Source of the DNA: Paenibacillus sp. W2I17
Lineage (GTDB): Bacteria > Bacillota > Bacilli > Paenibacillales > Paenibacillaceae
Assembly: GCF_030815985.1 (NCBI RefSeq)
Contig: NZ_JAUSXM010000001.1
Location: forward strand, 3,968,001 to 4,032,000
Direction of reading: 5' to 3'
Length of the DNA: 64,000 nucleotides
Shown here: one piece after another, positions 9,131 to 17,699 of the stretch
Layout of the letters: the number at the start of each line of letters is the position of its first letter
How positions within the stretch are numbered: the first letter of the stretch is position 1
The notes under the pieces: generated by a model
Database searches by the model: none
What the model was told of the DNA's origin: nothing
The model's input: the letters and a program-made list of their open reading frames with translations, nothing else
Translations under genes and position numbers: made by a program

Positions 9131-9943
9131 TCATTTGGTTGCCGGGCTGTCCGTCTTCTTCTGGACAGCCTGCCACATCCGCGCGGCTACACGCTGGCGG
9201 ATCAAATCCAGCCCTGCGGTGGCCGGCACGCCCGGCAGCAGCGCCGTCAGCTCCGGCAATGCCGGCGGCTTGCCTGGCTGCGCGAGGCGCACCTCAACGG
9301 CGCCAAAGCCCGGCCCCGGCTGGTGCATGGCGCCGTCCGCGGCAGCCTCGGCGATCCACTCGCCGACGGCCGCGCCGCCTTCGCCGCCCCGCACTTGCGG
9401 GCGGCCAGCTGTTTCCGCTGCGCGGCCGGGGCCGCTGGGATCATGGGCGAGTTCCTCCGCCCATGCCCCCAGCACGCCGGCGAGCAGCGCTTCGCGCGGC
9501 AGGCCGGCGTGCACCAGCTGCAGCAGCGGCTCGGCCGCGAGGCGCGCGGCTACGGCGCGCTCAGCGGCCGCGGCATGCGCGCAGCCCGGGCGGCCGCAGG
9601 TGCACGCCACGGCCGCGCTGGCCGTTGCTGCACCTGGCGAGCCCTCGGGCGCTTGCGCAGCCGGCAGCAGCCCCGCGAGCTCCTCGGACGCCGGGCCGCC
9701 GCGCAGCAGGGCGTACAGCGTCAGCGGGCGCTTGCGCAGCTGAGCCAGTACAGCCTCGCGCTGGGCTTCGCTCAGTCGCGCCGGCGTTCCCGTGACCGTG
9801 AACATGCCTGCGGCTGATCCGGTCTTGCCCTCAGCAGCGGAAGCGGAAACGGAAACTTCCTGATCCGCATCCGCTGCTGTATTTACTTCTGCTGTCCATC
9901 CACCGGGGGACATATGCAGCTCGATCTTCCATTTTTCACTCAC
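9131..9943 (-). CDS. SWIM-type zinc-finger-like protein, partner of the SNF2 helicase
   Basis: The 270-aa protein is Ala/Gly/Pro-rich. At about residues 113-122 it has CTCGRPGCAH, which fits the SWIM zinc-finger pattern CxC(x)nCxH; a leucine-rich helical segment follows (RLAAEPLLQLVHAGLPREALL). Genes with a SWIM finger commonly accompany SNF2 ATPases in Firmicutes, and this one lies 46 bp downstream of such a gene, so it is probably co-transcribed and may give DNA or protein binding. Base composition is extreme: the stretch 9170-9790 is far more GC-rich than its surroundings, which explains the many long shadow frames here. The finger is shorter than usual. Confidence 0.75.
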   Translation of the reverse strand: MSEKWKIELHMSPGGWTAEVNTAADADQEVSVSASAAEGKTGSAAGMFTVTGTPARLSEAQREAVLAQLRKRPLTLYALLRGGPASEELAGLLPAAQAPEGSPGAATASAAVACTCGRPGCAHAAAAERAVAARLAAEPLLQLVHAGLPREALLAGVLGAWAEELAHDPSGPGRAAETAGRPQVRGGEGGAAVGEWIAEAAADGAMHQPGPGFGAVEVRLAQPGKPPALPELTALLPGVPATAGLDLIRQRVAARMWQAVQKKTDSPATK

Positions 9944-9989
9944 AACAATCCCCCTTTCTCAACATCTATATTCCTCTGAATGTTCAAGG

Positions 9990-12900
9990 TCACAGCCACG
10001 TCTCACCCTGAAGAGAGATCAGACCACGCAGCTCATCATCCGACATCTCGGTCAGCCAATTCTCACCCGAACCAACGACCTGCTCGGAGAGTGCCTTCTT
10101 GCTTTCGATCAGCTCATCAATCCGTTCTTCCAGTGTTCCCTGACAGATCAACTTATGCACCTGCACGTTGCGATTCTGTCCAATTCGGAATACACGATCC
10201 GTTGCCTGATTCTCAACCGCAGGATTCCACCACCGATCATAGTGAACGACATGACTCGCCCGTGTCAGATTCAGACCCACACCTCCGGCACGAAGAGACA
10301 GAACAAACATGGACGGCCCCTCTCCTTTTTGGAAAGTCTCCACCATATCATCTCTTTGCGCCTTCGACACACCACCATGCAGGAAATAAGGTTCTTCCTC
10401 ATATCGCTGTTTCAATCTCGATACCAGCAGATCTCCCATAGCAACATACTGCGTGAAGATCAGAGCCGATTCCCCGTTATCACGGATGGCGTCCAGCAGT
10501 TCAAGCAAACGTTCCATCTTACCGGATGCCTCAGCCTTGCCGTGGTCTTTCCGATTACTGTCCGCCAGCACCGGATGATCACAGATCTGCTTGAGCTTGG
10601 TCAGGGAGGACAGAACAATCCCCTTCCGGGCAATGCCATTTCTGCCGTCCAGACCACCCATCAGATCATCCACCACACGCTGGTACAACACCGTTTGCTC
10701 CGGCGTCAGAGAACAATAGGATTTCAGTTCAAGCTTCTCTGGCAGATCCTTGCGAATATCCGGATCACTCTTCAGCCTGCGCAGCATGAATGGAGATACC
10801 AGTCGATGAAGCTCACGCAAGGATGCTGCATTTTCTTCGGATGGCCCCAGTCCCGTATACCGCTGGCGGAACGATGAAGCTGTGCCCAGATACCCCGGAT
10901 TGAGAAACTGGAAAATCGACCAAAGTTCGCTCAGTCGGTTCTCTACAGGCGTTCCTGTCATCGCAATACGATGAAGTGTAGACAGGCGCATTACGCTTTG
11001 CGCTTGTTTGGTACGGTAGTTCTTAATATATTGTGCCTCATCCAGCACAATAGTGGACCAGTGCAACGAAGCCAAATCCGGGCCATCTCTGCCTGCCAGA
11101 TGATAGGTCGTCAGTACAATGTCATGCGTCTGCGCTTCTGCCTGAAAATCATTCCCGTGCAGCCGTTGTCCGCCATGATGAATATACAGCGACAGATCCG
11201 GGGCAAACCGCTTCAGCTCACGCTGCCAGTTTCCAAGCAGCGAGGTAGGACACACAATAAGTGCAGGCAGATGAACAGGCTGCTCATTCGTGTGCTGATC
11301 CGCCGGGAATGAATCATCTGATCCATTCAACAGCTCATTCTCACGGGCTTCCTCTTCAGCTGCCTGGCGTTCCTCGTGTTTGCGGTCCAGCAGACAGGTA
11401 ATTACCTGAATCGTCTTCCCAAGTCCCATATCGTCCGCCAGACATACGCCAAAGCCCAGCTCACGCATCGCGGATAACCATTGGTAGCCTCGTTCTTGAT
11501 AAGGTCTGAGTTCACCGTGCAATTCTGCCGGAACCTGACGAGGCTCAATGCTGCGAAGCACCTGTCCATCGAGCAGGAAAGCAAGCATCCCATCAGATTC
11601 GGCACCAAAGACGGAGAGGCCCTTCCATGCGGAATCCTCCCCTTCATCCGCTGCCAGATGCAGCCATTCGGAGAGAGGCATGTATTGTTCTTCTTCTTTT
11701 TTCATATAACGCAGGACTTGGCGAATCTCTTTTGTATCCACTTCAATCCATTCACCACGGAACATGACATAAGGAACTGTGGATTCAGCGAGCGCTGCCA
11801 GTTCCTCCGCCGTGACCGGTTTACCATCCAGCATGGGCTCCGCCTTGAAAGCAACCAATTGTTCCATGCCCAGTGCCGATGTGGCTCCAGGCAACCGCTC
11901 TGTTCCCCGATTCAACATCTGCAGACGCAGTCCCGCACGACGTTTCCCGGCACGACTCCACCTTGAAGGCATGAGAACGGTTATCCCGGCCTTCTGCAAA
12001 CGTGGAACCGCATGCGTGAGAAATTCGAAGAAACCCTGCTGCTCCAGCTTAATTTCCTCCGGACGAGCGGTAAGCAGCGCTGTCTCCAGTTCAGGTGCCA
12101 GTTCTGCTGCTTGCCCGAGTGCCATCAATAATTGCTCTGCCGCCGAGGTATACAACACCTTCCCTCGGTCCAGATCTCGCTCTGGATGTGCCCAGATAGT
12201 CCGTGCAGGCAACCTCAGGCTTGGTTCCTGCTCACTGTCCACCCAAAAGCTTATTCCCCAGATCGTTTCATGTTCGCCCAATGGAGGCTCCAAGCGGAGC
12301 ACCAGCTTCAATTGGCCTTCCGCAGGTGCCATCTGTTCTGCTCCCACGATTGGCATTGACGTTCCACCAACTTCTTGCAGCGTATGAATAAACGCTGTCA
12401 TGTCGTCCGTCGGCCCTTGCACCGTCACAGGACGGAACATCGAGATCAGACTGTTCCACCAGAGTTCGGCTACTGGCGAAGATCCGCGTCGATATGGGGT
12501 GCGGTAACGGGACAGTTCACTGTCCATGCCCTCCAGTTCACTTGTCACTACAGCATGAATCATGCCACTCATGAATGAAAATAATACCGCAGCCCCTGCT
12601 TCTTCACGCGTTTCCGGTTCCAATGAAGCATAAGCTCCAGGAGCAGCCAATCCAATCGGAGGCATCGCTTCAGCAAGATCGCGGAAGCGTTCGATGTCCT
12701 CCTCCTGCTGCAAGCGTGGCCGCCATACGCCTGTTAATGTCTCTTGCCCGGTCCGTCGCCGTGCTCCGGTCTTTGCTGCGAATTCAGCCGATGGAGCAAT
12801 TGCTCCCCGCAACAGCAGCTCCTGTGTGAACTGCGCTGCTTTGATCCAGTAACGCATCTCTTCTCCAACCTGAATTCCGGCTGCATTTAACAAACGGTCA

Positions 12901-13193
12901 TCCCATTGCAGCAGCAACCTGAAGGCATCCTTAGGCGAGACTGCCAATCCTTCCAATGTGCGCCCCAGCAGTTGACGCCGCTTCGTGTTCTTGGCTTCAG
13001 CCGTGTTCCTCAGCGGATTCGGCCAGCGCAACTCCGCAAGACGCAGAGCGGCAGGCTGAAACAGACGACCCCCGTCGCCAAAATTCAACCTTCTTACCAC
13101 GTGGCTCCATGCATCCACACGTGGTTCCGATGTTTCACCGGAAAAACAAAAAAATACGTCACCAAGCCATACTCCATACAGCGATTGCATCAT
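9990..13193 (-). CDS. SNF2/RapA-family DEAD/DEAH-box helicase
   Basis: The 1067-aa Swi2/Snf2-type DNA translocase has a large N-terminal helicase-associated region. Lobe 1 carries motif I DDMGLGKT, VCPTSLLGNW, motif II DEAQ and the motif III-like MTGTPVENRLSELWSI. Lobe 2 carries ALIFTQYVAMGDLL, FLHGGVSKAQR, VLSLRAGGVGLNLTRA, HYDRWWNPAVE and the arginine-finger motif VI ATDRVFRIGQ. Such proteins remodel DNA-protein complexes; the bacterial target is unknown. GGGAG lies 6 nt before the first of two adjacent ATGs. It heads an operon with the SWIM-finger gene. Confidence 0.95.
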   Translation of the reverse strand: MMQSLYGVWLGDVFFCFSGETSEPRVDAWSHVVRRLNFGDGGRLFQPAALRLAELRWPNPLRNTAEAKNTKRRQLLGRTLEGLAVSPKDAFRLLLQWDDRLLNAAGIQVGEEMRYWIKAAQFTQELLLRGAIAPSAEFAAKTGARRRTGQETLTGVWRPRLQQEEDIERFRDLAEAMPPIGLAAPGAYASLEPETREEAGAAVLFSFMSGMIHAVVTSELEGMDSELSRYRTPYRRGSSPVAELWWNSLISMFRPVTVQGPTDDMTAFIHTLQEVGGTSMPIVGAEQMAPAEGQLKLVLRLEPPLGEHETIWGISFWVDSEQEPSLRLPARTIWAHPERDLDRGKVLYTSAAEQLLMALGQAAELAPELETALLTARPEEIKLEQQGFFEFLTHAVPRLQKAGITVLMPSRWSRAGKRRAGLRLQMLNRGTERLPGATSALGMEQLVAFKAEPMLDGKPVTAEELAALAESTVPYVMFRGEWIEVDTKEIRQVLRYMKKEEEQYMPLSEWLHLAADEGEDSAWKGLSVFGAESDGMLAFLLDGQVLRSIEPRQVPAELHGELRPYQERGYQWLSAMRELGFGVCLADDMGLGKTIQVITCLLDRKHEERQAAEEEARENELLNGSDDSFPADQHTNEQPVHLPALIVCPTSLLGNWQRELKRFAPDLSLYIHHGGQRLHGNDFQAEAQTHDIVLTTYHLAGRDGPDLASLHWSTIVLDEAQYIKNYRTKQAQSVMRLSTLHRIAMTGTPVENRLSELWSIFQFLNPGYLGTASSFRQRYTGLGPSEENAASLRELHRLVSPFMLRRLKSDPDIRKDLPEKLELKSYCSLTPEQTVLYQRVVDDLMGGLDGRNGIARKGIVLSSLTKLKQICDHPVLADSNRKDHGKAEASGKMERLLELLDAIRDNGESALIFTQYVAMGDLLVSRLKQRYEEEPYFLHGGVSKAQRDDMVETFQKGEGPSMFVLSLRAGGVGLNLTRASHVVHYDRWWNPAVENQATDRVFRIGQNRNVQVHKLICQGTLEERIDELIESKKALSEQVVGSGENWLTEMSDDELRGLISLQGETWL

Positions 13194-13293
13194 TAAAGTC
13201 TCCCGTCATCCCTTCGCATTGTTACTCTCCATCATATACGAAAATGACCGGATTTAAAAACCTTTGCCCATAAAAAGTGGTTATTTCAATGGT

Positions 13294-13457
13294 TAGGGCG
13301 TGTCTCAAAACTCGCTGAAGTGCATCTTTTACCCCCTTTTCGCCCCCCGCTGCGTCACTTTCCCTTGACGTGCCCCGGCACGCCTGCGGAAAACTTTCTT
13401 GCTTGGAACGAAAATTCGGCAAAATCTGCTTCCTTCGGAGTTTTCAGACACACCCTA
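13294..13457. mobile_element. MITE-like element with 26-bp terminal inverted repeats
   Basis: The left end TAGGGCGTGTCTCAAAACTC is matched on the other strand by TAGGGTGTGTCTGAAAACTC at the right end, with few mismatches. The ends continue inward to GAAG/CTTC. The element is 164 bp including flanking TA, so TA may be a target duplication as in IS630/Tc1-mariner derivatives. It has no coding capacity. It lies between the cheW terminator and the SNF2 promoter region. Confidence 0.7.
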
Positions 13458-13463
13458 GCAGCA

Positions 13464-13508
13464 CAAAAAAATGTCCCTTCTCCCGAAAAGCGGATGAGGA
13501 ACATTTGG
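13464..13508 (-). terminator. Intrinsic terminator of cheW
   Basis: On the minus strand, AAATGTTCC...GGGACATTT is followed by a run of T. Confidence 0.75.
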
Positions 13509-13561
13509 GTAAACCGAAGGATTAATACTGAATATTGAAAGAATTACGGATTGTTATACTA

Positions 13562-14005
13562 CTATGATCTGATCAAGCTGCCCAGTAATACATCGAGGTT
13601 CAAAATACCTGCACGATGATCTTCACAGAACCCGATTTTGTCAAAAACGCCAAGCATGAAACGGCGGTGTTCCTCAGCTGGTTCCTCGAAACGATCGTAA
13701 CTTACGACAGAATCGACCATATCTACGATCAGCGGTACAAATCCACCTTTGTAAGGCACCACAATAATACGTGTAGAAGAGGTATCCTCCTGGTCTGGCA
13801 TGCCTAACAATACACGAAGACTCACCACCGAAACGACCTTACCGTACAGCGAAGCAAAACCTCGGATCTCCGGGCTTCCAAATGGAACTGTTGTCACCTG
13901 CACCATTCTGATGATCTCATGAACTTCATCAATTCGTAGTGCAAAGATCTGGTCTCCTACCGAAAAATTAATATATTGCATTCCCTCGTCCATAGTTATC
14001 CCCAT
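13562..14005 (-). CDS. cheW: Chemotaxis coupling protein CheW
   Basis: The 147-aa single CheW domain begins QYINFSVGDQIFALRIDEVHEIIR, followed by VPFGSPEIRGFASLYGKVVSVVSLRVLLGM (the conserved RG and N/SL region) and FVPLIVDMVDSVVSY. CheW links chemoreceptors to the CheA kinase at the inner membrane. No cheA or other che genes lie nearby; the nearest chemoreceptor in the window is at 54130. The start is uncertain: the ATG at 14005 is only 2 nt from GAGAGG, and an internal ATG four codons later (MDEGMQ) is possible. Confidence 0.92.
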   Translation of the reverse strand: MGITMDEGMQYINFSVGDQIFALRIDEVHEIIRMVQVTTVPFGSPEIRGFASLYGKVVSVVSLRVLLGMPDQEDTSSTRIIVVPYKGGFVPLIVDMVDSVVSYDRFEEPAEEHRRFMLGVFDKIGFCEDHRAGILNLDVLLGSLIRS

Positions 14006-14024
14006 ATCCTCTCATTCCGTATAA

Positions 14025-14219
14025 TCAGACTACTTTCGTACCATTAGATGTTACTTTGGTGTATCGGTTATTTTTGATCAAATGTTTAGGCTTCAGATCA
14101 ATTTTGCCAACTTCAACAGACGTTGCATTACGGTTGCTGTCTCCGCTCTGCTCATTTGCCCTGCTGCGGAGGGTGGTGGAAGTCAGTCGTTTTAATATTG
14201 AGCGTAAGTAACCTGACAT
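14025..14219 (-). CDS. Small basic hypothetical protein, 64 aa
   Basis: An open frame 19 bp upstream of cheW on the same strand encodes a basic, hydrophilic peptide rich in Arg, Lys, Thr and Asn, without membrane segments. No ribosome site is visible before the ATG at 14219, and a terminator hairpin lies only 25 bp upstream, so expression is doubtful. I do not recognise the family. Confidence 0.4.
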   Translation of the reverse strand: MSGYLRSILKRLTSTTLRSRANEQSGDSNRNATSVEVGKIDLKPKHLIKNNRYTKVTSNGTKVV

Positions 14220-14238
14220 TGGATTGAAAAATTATATT

Positions 14239-14288
14239 CAAAAAAAAGACCAAAGATCAGCTTTATGCCGATTTTTGGTCTTTTTTAT
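14239..14288. terminator. Bidirectional hairpin terminator
   Basis: AAAAAGACCAAA pairs with TTTGGTCTTTTT, with A- and T-runs on the two sides. Confidence 0.7.
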
Positions 14289-14350
14289 CCCCATATATTA
14301 TGGATCTGTTTCTATGTTTTCAAATACTTGGAACAAAAAAGCGATATTCC

Positions 14351-14585
14351 TGTGGATAACTTGTTTAATTACTCCAAAACGACTGTTTTATCGCATGAAA
14401 ACACGAGTTATACCTGATTTGTGGATAAGTTGTGCACATATTGCACACATGCTGTGGATATCTTTGGCGTTTCATGTGGATATTCATTAATTTAATGTGG
14501 ACATGTTGTGTATTTGTTTGTAAATCTGACGTAAAATCTGAATTTCCGCTTCAGTTATCCATTACTGTGGACACGTTGTGGACAT
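14351..14585. promoter_or_regulatory. Cluster of DnaA-box-like sites
   Basis: Within the gene-free stretch 14289-14606 there are two perfect DnaA boxes in reverse orientation (TGTGGATAA at 14351 and 14420). Two sites have one mismatch (TGTGGATAT at 14453 and 14475) and several are weaker (14496, 14555, 14566, 14577). Seven of the eight point the same way. Nothing else in the stretch looks like a gene. The arrangement resembles DnaA-binding clusters outside oriC. Confidence 0.6.
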
Positions 14586-14606
14586 GCCCAATTTCCTTCG
14601 CTGTAG

Positions 14607-15554
14607 TTATTCGACCAATTCACCCTGACGCATGATCAGCTTGTCATCGATGTACACGTCCGGCTTTTGTACAACTGCATCAATATGAACACCCGCGGCA
14701 ATCGTTCCACCAAATGTGTTATTGCTGCCAAAGGCCACATGAATTGTCCCGTACACCTTCTCATCTTCCAGCACCACACCTGTGATTCGTGCCTTGTTAT
14801 TGGTACCGATCCCGAATTCGCCGAGAAAACGACCATCGCCCTCACCAAGCGTTTCCAGTAATTGAGCCCCTTCTGGTCCTTCGGCTGACACCAACCGTCC
14901 TTCATTAACGGTTAATAGCATCGGTTCACGGAGTGCCCCAATTCCAGCAACGGAACCATCTACAACAATACTGCCCTCGCCCTTGCCCTCAACGGGAGCA
15001 ATATAGGCTTCTCCTGACGGCAAGTTGCCCGATTCACCAGGGTTCAAATACATACCTGTGCTTGGTACACCGTTACGATCTTCAATGGAAAAGGAAAGAC
15101 TATGGCCCTGCTTCTCTATTCGCACATGGCGACCTGCGGTTAATAGAGCCGTTACCTTCTCGGTCAACGCCTTTACTTGCGAATATTCAGCTGTAATGGC
15201 TCCGTTCATAAACATATCCTCTGTCATGCCGGGCATTGTTGCCACTCGGGTCCCTGAAGCAGCGGCTTTTTTGCGTGCCTGGGTATGTGTTAATGAATAT
15301 TTCGTTACACACACGGCTACATCTGCTCGAATCATGGCCTCTGCAATCGGAGCAGGTGGCTCTTCTCCAGATCTGCTGCGTTCCTCCATGATTAACAGGA
15401 CAGACTCTGCACCAAGTGCTTTTCCTGCCTCATAGATGGATTCAGCCAGATCCCGTTTCATATCGTCTGCGACAACCACCAGATTCTCTCCGCTGCGCAG
15501 TCCGAGACATTCCTTTAGCACATTTTTACTGATTTCCACACGTTGCTTGCTCAT
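14607..15554 (-). CDS. M29-type aminopeptidase (AmpS/aminopeptidase T-like)
   Basis: This 315-aa metallopeptidase-family protein has an N-terminal half with NLVVVADDMKRDLAESIYEAGKALGAE. Its C-terminal half carries the residues that bind the metal pair in M29 enzymes: EFGIGTN, the Glu of VVLEDEKVYGTIHVAFGSN with its His, then GVHIDAVVQKPDVYID (His and Asp). It would remove N-terminal residues from peptides in the cytoplasm. It is somewhat shorter than AmpS (about 410 aa) and matches the shorter aminopeptidase-T-like subgroup, so activity on peptides is inferred. It is probably transcribed alone. Confidence 0.85.
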   Translation of the reverse strand: MSKQRVEISKNVLKECLGLRSGENLVVVADDMKRDLAESIYEAGKALGAESVLLIMEERSRSGEEPPAPIAEAMIRADVAVCVTKYSLTHTQARKKAAASGTRVATMPGMTEDMFMNGAITAEYSQVKALTEKVTALLTAGRHVRIEKQGHSLSFSIEDRNGVPSTGMYLNPGESGNLPSGEAYIAPVEGKGEGSIVVDGSVAGIGALREPMLLTVNEGRLVSAEGPEGAQLLETLGEGDGRFLGEFGIGTNNKARITGVVLEDEKVYGTIHVAFGSNNTFGGTIAAGVHIDAVVQKPDVYIDDKLIMRQGELVE

Positions 15555-15647
15555 ACATTCATCTCTCCTGTCTTTGGTTCAGCTCTCAAAAGTCGACTTG
15601 ACCCTTTCGACAATTGGCATGGGATTCCTGCATGTCCAAACCTGAAC

Positions 15648-17639
15648 TCACCTCAAGGTATCGGCCCATTCGGCGAGGATTGCAGCTGTTTCCTTATACT
15701 GAAACGTCGGAAAGTAATGTCCATAGGGTACATCTATCCGTTTGACCTGTGAGTTCATATCCTGGGGAAAGTGATATTCCCGATCTTGATTGGCCCACAC
15801 AACTAATACATTCTTGGCATAATGCTGACTTTCCATTTCCGCCCACAACGTTGATCTGGCGCCTTTCCTCTGACCCGAGTGAATCCAGCGCAACAAGTCT
15901 GCATGTGCTCCTGCAATACGAGGGGACTGGAGACTGGAGCGTATTCTCTTGCCCATGGTATCGGCCATAACACTGATGTCGCCTACGCCGCTATGTGAAC
16001 TGAACATTTGATTCCAACTTTTCTCCGATCTGCCACGCAGCAGGGAGCGCATCACCCCTCTTGGCAAACGGGAAACCCATCTTAGGACATTCGGATTCGA
16101 ATTGTTGGCAACTGGCTGAAGCAACCCCAGCCGAATGTCTGTCCGCCCGCTACGCATCTGTGCCGCAGCTGCAATAGCAGCCCCGATCGAATGACCAACC
16201 AGCTTCACCGGACCTTCAAACTCACCAAGAGCCGTAAGCAGTGCATTCACCTGACCTTCAAACGCTTCATCTCCCTGATGCACCGGGGACCGTCCGAATC
16301 CGGCGAGATCGATTAACCATACCGGGTTCCCGGTCCGGTCCCTAAGCTGTTTTCCTAACGGTAACATCTCATCCGCAGATTGAAGCAAACCATGTACAAT
16401 AATCCAAGGCTCTCCCTCGCCCTCCCAACCAAGCATAGCCATATTTCCACTTCGCGACCGAATATAATCTGTCGGAGAACCCTCAGGTAACAGCGTATAC
16501 CGAAGACGATAATCCAGGTCGGCTGTAACCAGCGGAAGCTGTTCCCGGATATCCGGCCAGGATTGCCTCATACGTGTGAACAGAGCCTCCGTCTCTTCAA
16601 CCGGGAATGACCTGTTGGTAATAAAAGCAACCGACTCCGCTGGAACACCACTGATGCGTGAACCACCTGATTTCATGATCCATTGAATCCATGGTAGTGG
16701 CACAGCCCCTTTGGGCTTGGGTACGTCCAATTGCTGCGCCAAGAGTTGCAGCAGTTCCTTCATATTGGGACTGTCTTCCCTCCGCGCCAACAGTGGATAA
16801 GTTCCTCCGACTGGAGCGGCTTCCCTGGATAGAAAAACAAGCGTCTGTGCAACAATGTCATTCTCCACAAGCGGTAACCAATAGGATGAACCTCCCGGCA
16901 CTACTGGCATAAGTCCTTTCTGAATCGCCTGAATGAGCAGCCCAATCCCACCCGTTTGCTCCGTTTCACCTGTGGGACGTGGTCCAACCACTGTACTCGG
17001 ATTTACAACGGATAAGGGGTAACGATGCTGTTCTGCATGCTCGCGAATGTGCAGATCGGCATGGAACTTCATCTCTTCATACGCACTTTCATTGTTATCC
17101 ACATGCTCAACCTGGAGATAATTCCCCTGTTCAATCCGCTCTCCATAAGGACTCATATAACCAACAACGTGGATAAAGTGTCTCAATCCATGAGTACGGT
17201 GAATTTCCTGTGCTAGCTGTGCCACTTCTCTGGCCCCGTTCATGAATATCTGCTCGGCTACTTTTCGTTCCAAAGTGACGTCCATCGTTCCACCCGCATG
17301 AATGATCACATTTGCTTCAAGAGCACGCTCCCGATCTGCTGCGGTAAGGCCAAGACCCGACATGGACAAATCACCTTTAATAAAGGTAATCCTGTTGAAA
17401 TCCTTCACTCCATAAGCCTTGAGCACAGTTCTGGCTCGCTGTTCCGAACGAACCAACAAGAGCAATTGTACGTCTCCCTGCGTGAGTTGTTTGACCGTCT
17501 CTTTGCCGATAAAACCTGTACTTCCTGTCATAAAAATGGTCGTGTCTGCAATATCAGACTTGCTTATTACCTGATTCATATTTGTTGAATGTGCTGCTGT
17601 GTTTTCTTCATTGGATACACGGTTAGTATGTACAATCAT
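15648..17639 (-). CDS. Fusion of an extended SDR reductase and an alpha/beta hydrolase
   Basis: The 663-aa protein has two enzymes in one chain. Residues about 30-360 form an extended short-chain dehydrogenase of the fatty-acyl-CoA/thioester reductase type, with the NAD(P) loop TGSTGFIG and catalytic YEEMK (YxxxK). Residues about 395-663 form an alpha/beta hydrolase with an HG oxyanion segment (WIIVHGLLQSADEM), nucleophile elbow GHSIGAA and a late PYGHYFP His. A lipid or ester substrate that is hydrolysed and reduced is plausible but unproven. AAAAGGAGC precedes the ATG. Upstream lies an operator-like site also found before the adjacent TetR gene, which probably represses it. Confidence 0.85.
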   Translation of the reverse strand: MIVHTNRVSNEENTAAHSTNMNQVISKSDIADTTIFMTGSTGFIGKETVKQLTQGDVQLLLLVRSEQRARTVLKAYGVKDFNRITFIKGDLSMSGLGLTAADRERALEANVIIHAGGTMDVTLERKVAEQIFMNGAREVAQLAQEIHRTHGLRHFIHVVGYMSPYGERIEQGNYLQVEHVDNNESAYEEMKFHADLHIREHAEQHRYPLSVVNPSTVVGPRPTGETEQTGGIGLLIQAIQKGLMPVVPGGSSYWLPLVENDIVAQTLVFLSREAAPVGGTYPLLARREDSPNMKELLQLLAQQLDVPKPKGAVPLPWIQWIMKSGGSRISGVPAESVAFITNRSFPVEETEALFTRMRQSWPDIREQLPLVTADLDYRLRYTLLPEGSPTDYIRSRSGNMAMLGWEGEGEPWIIVHGLLQSADEMLPLGKQLRDRTGNPVWLIDLAGFGRSPVHQGDEAFEGQVNALLTALGEFEGPVKLVGHSIGAAIAAAAQMRSGRTDIRLGLLQPVANNSNPNVLRWVSRLPRGVMRSLLRGRSEKSWNQMFSSHSGVGDISVMADTMGKRIRSSLQSPRIAGAHADLLRWIHSGQRKGARSTLWAEMESQHYAKNVLVVWANQDREYHFPQDMNSQVKRIDVPYGHYFPTFQYKETAAILAEWADTLR

Positions 17640-17660
17640 TCTGTTACAGCTCCTTTTAGT

Positions 17661-17676
17661 ACTATATAGTACTAGT
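17661..17676. promoter_or_regulatory. Candidate TetR operator upstream of the SDR-hydrolase gene
   Basis: ACTATATAGTACTAGT occurs between the TetR gene and the fusion gene. The same 16-mer with one change (ACTATACAGTACTAGT) occurs upstream of the TetR gene at 18328. Shared sites next to a TetR-family gene are typical operators. Confidence 0.65.
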
Positions 17677-17699
17677 TATACTCAAAAAAAGAGCTTCGA

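Noticed and set aside
9122..9817. Several long + strand frames opposite the SWIM-finger gene
   Set aside because: Arg/Ala/Pro-rich translations without ribosome sites; artefacts of extreme GC content.
14351..14585. Chromosomal replication origin
   Set aside because: DnaA boxes are present, but dnaA, dnaN, rpmH and an AT-rich unwinding region with the usual gene order are absent.
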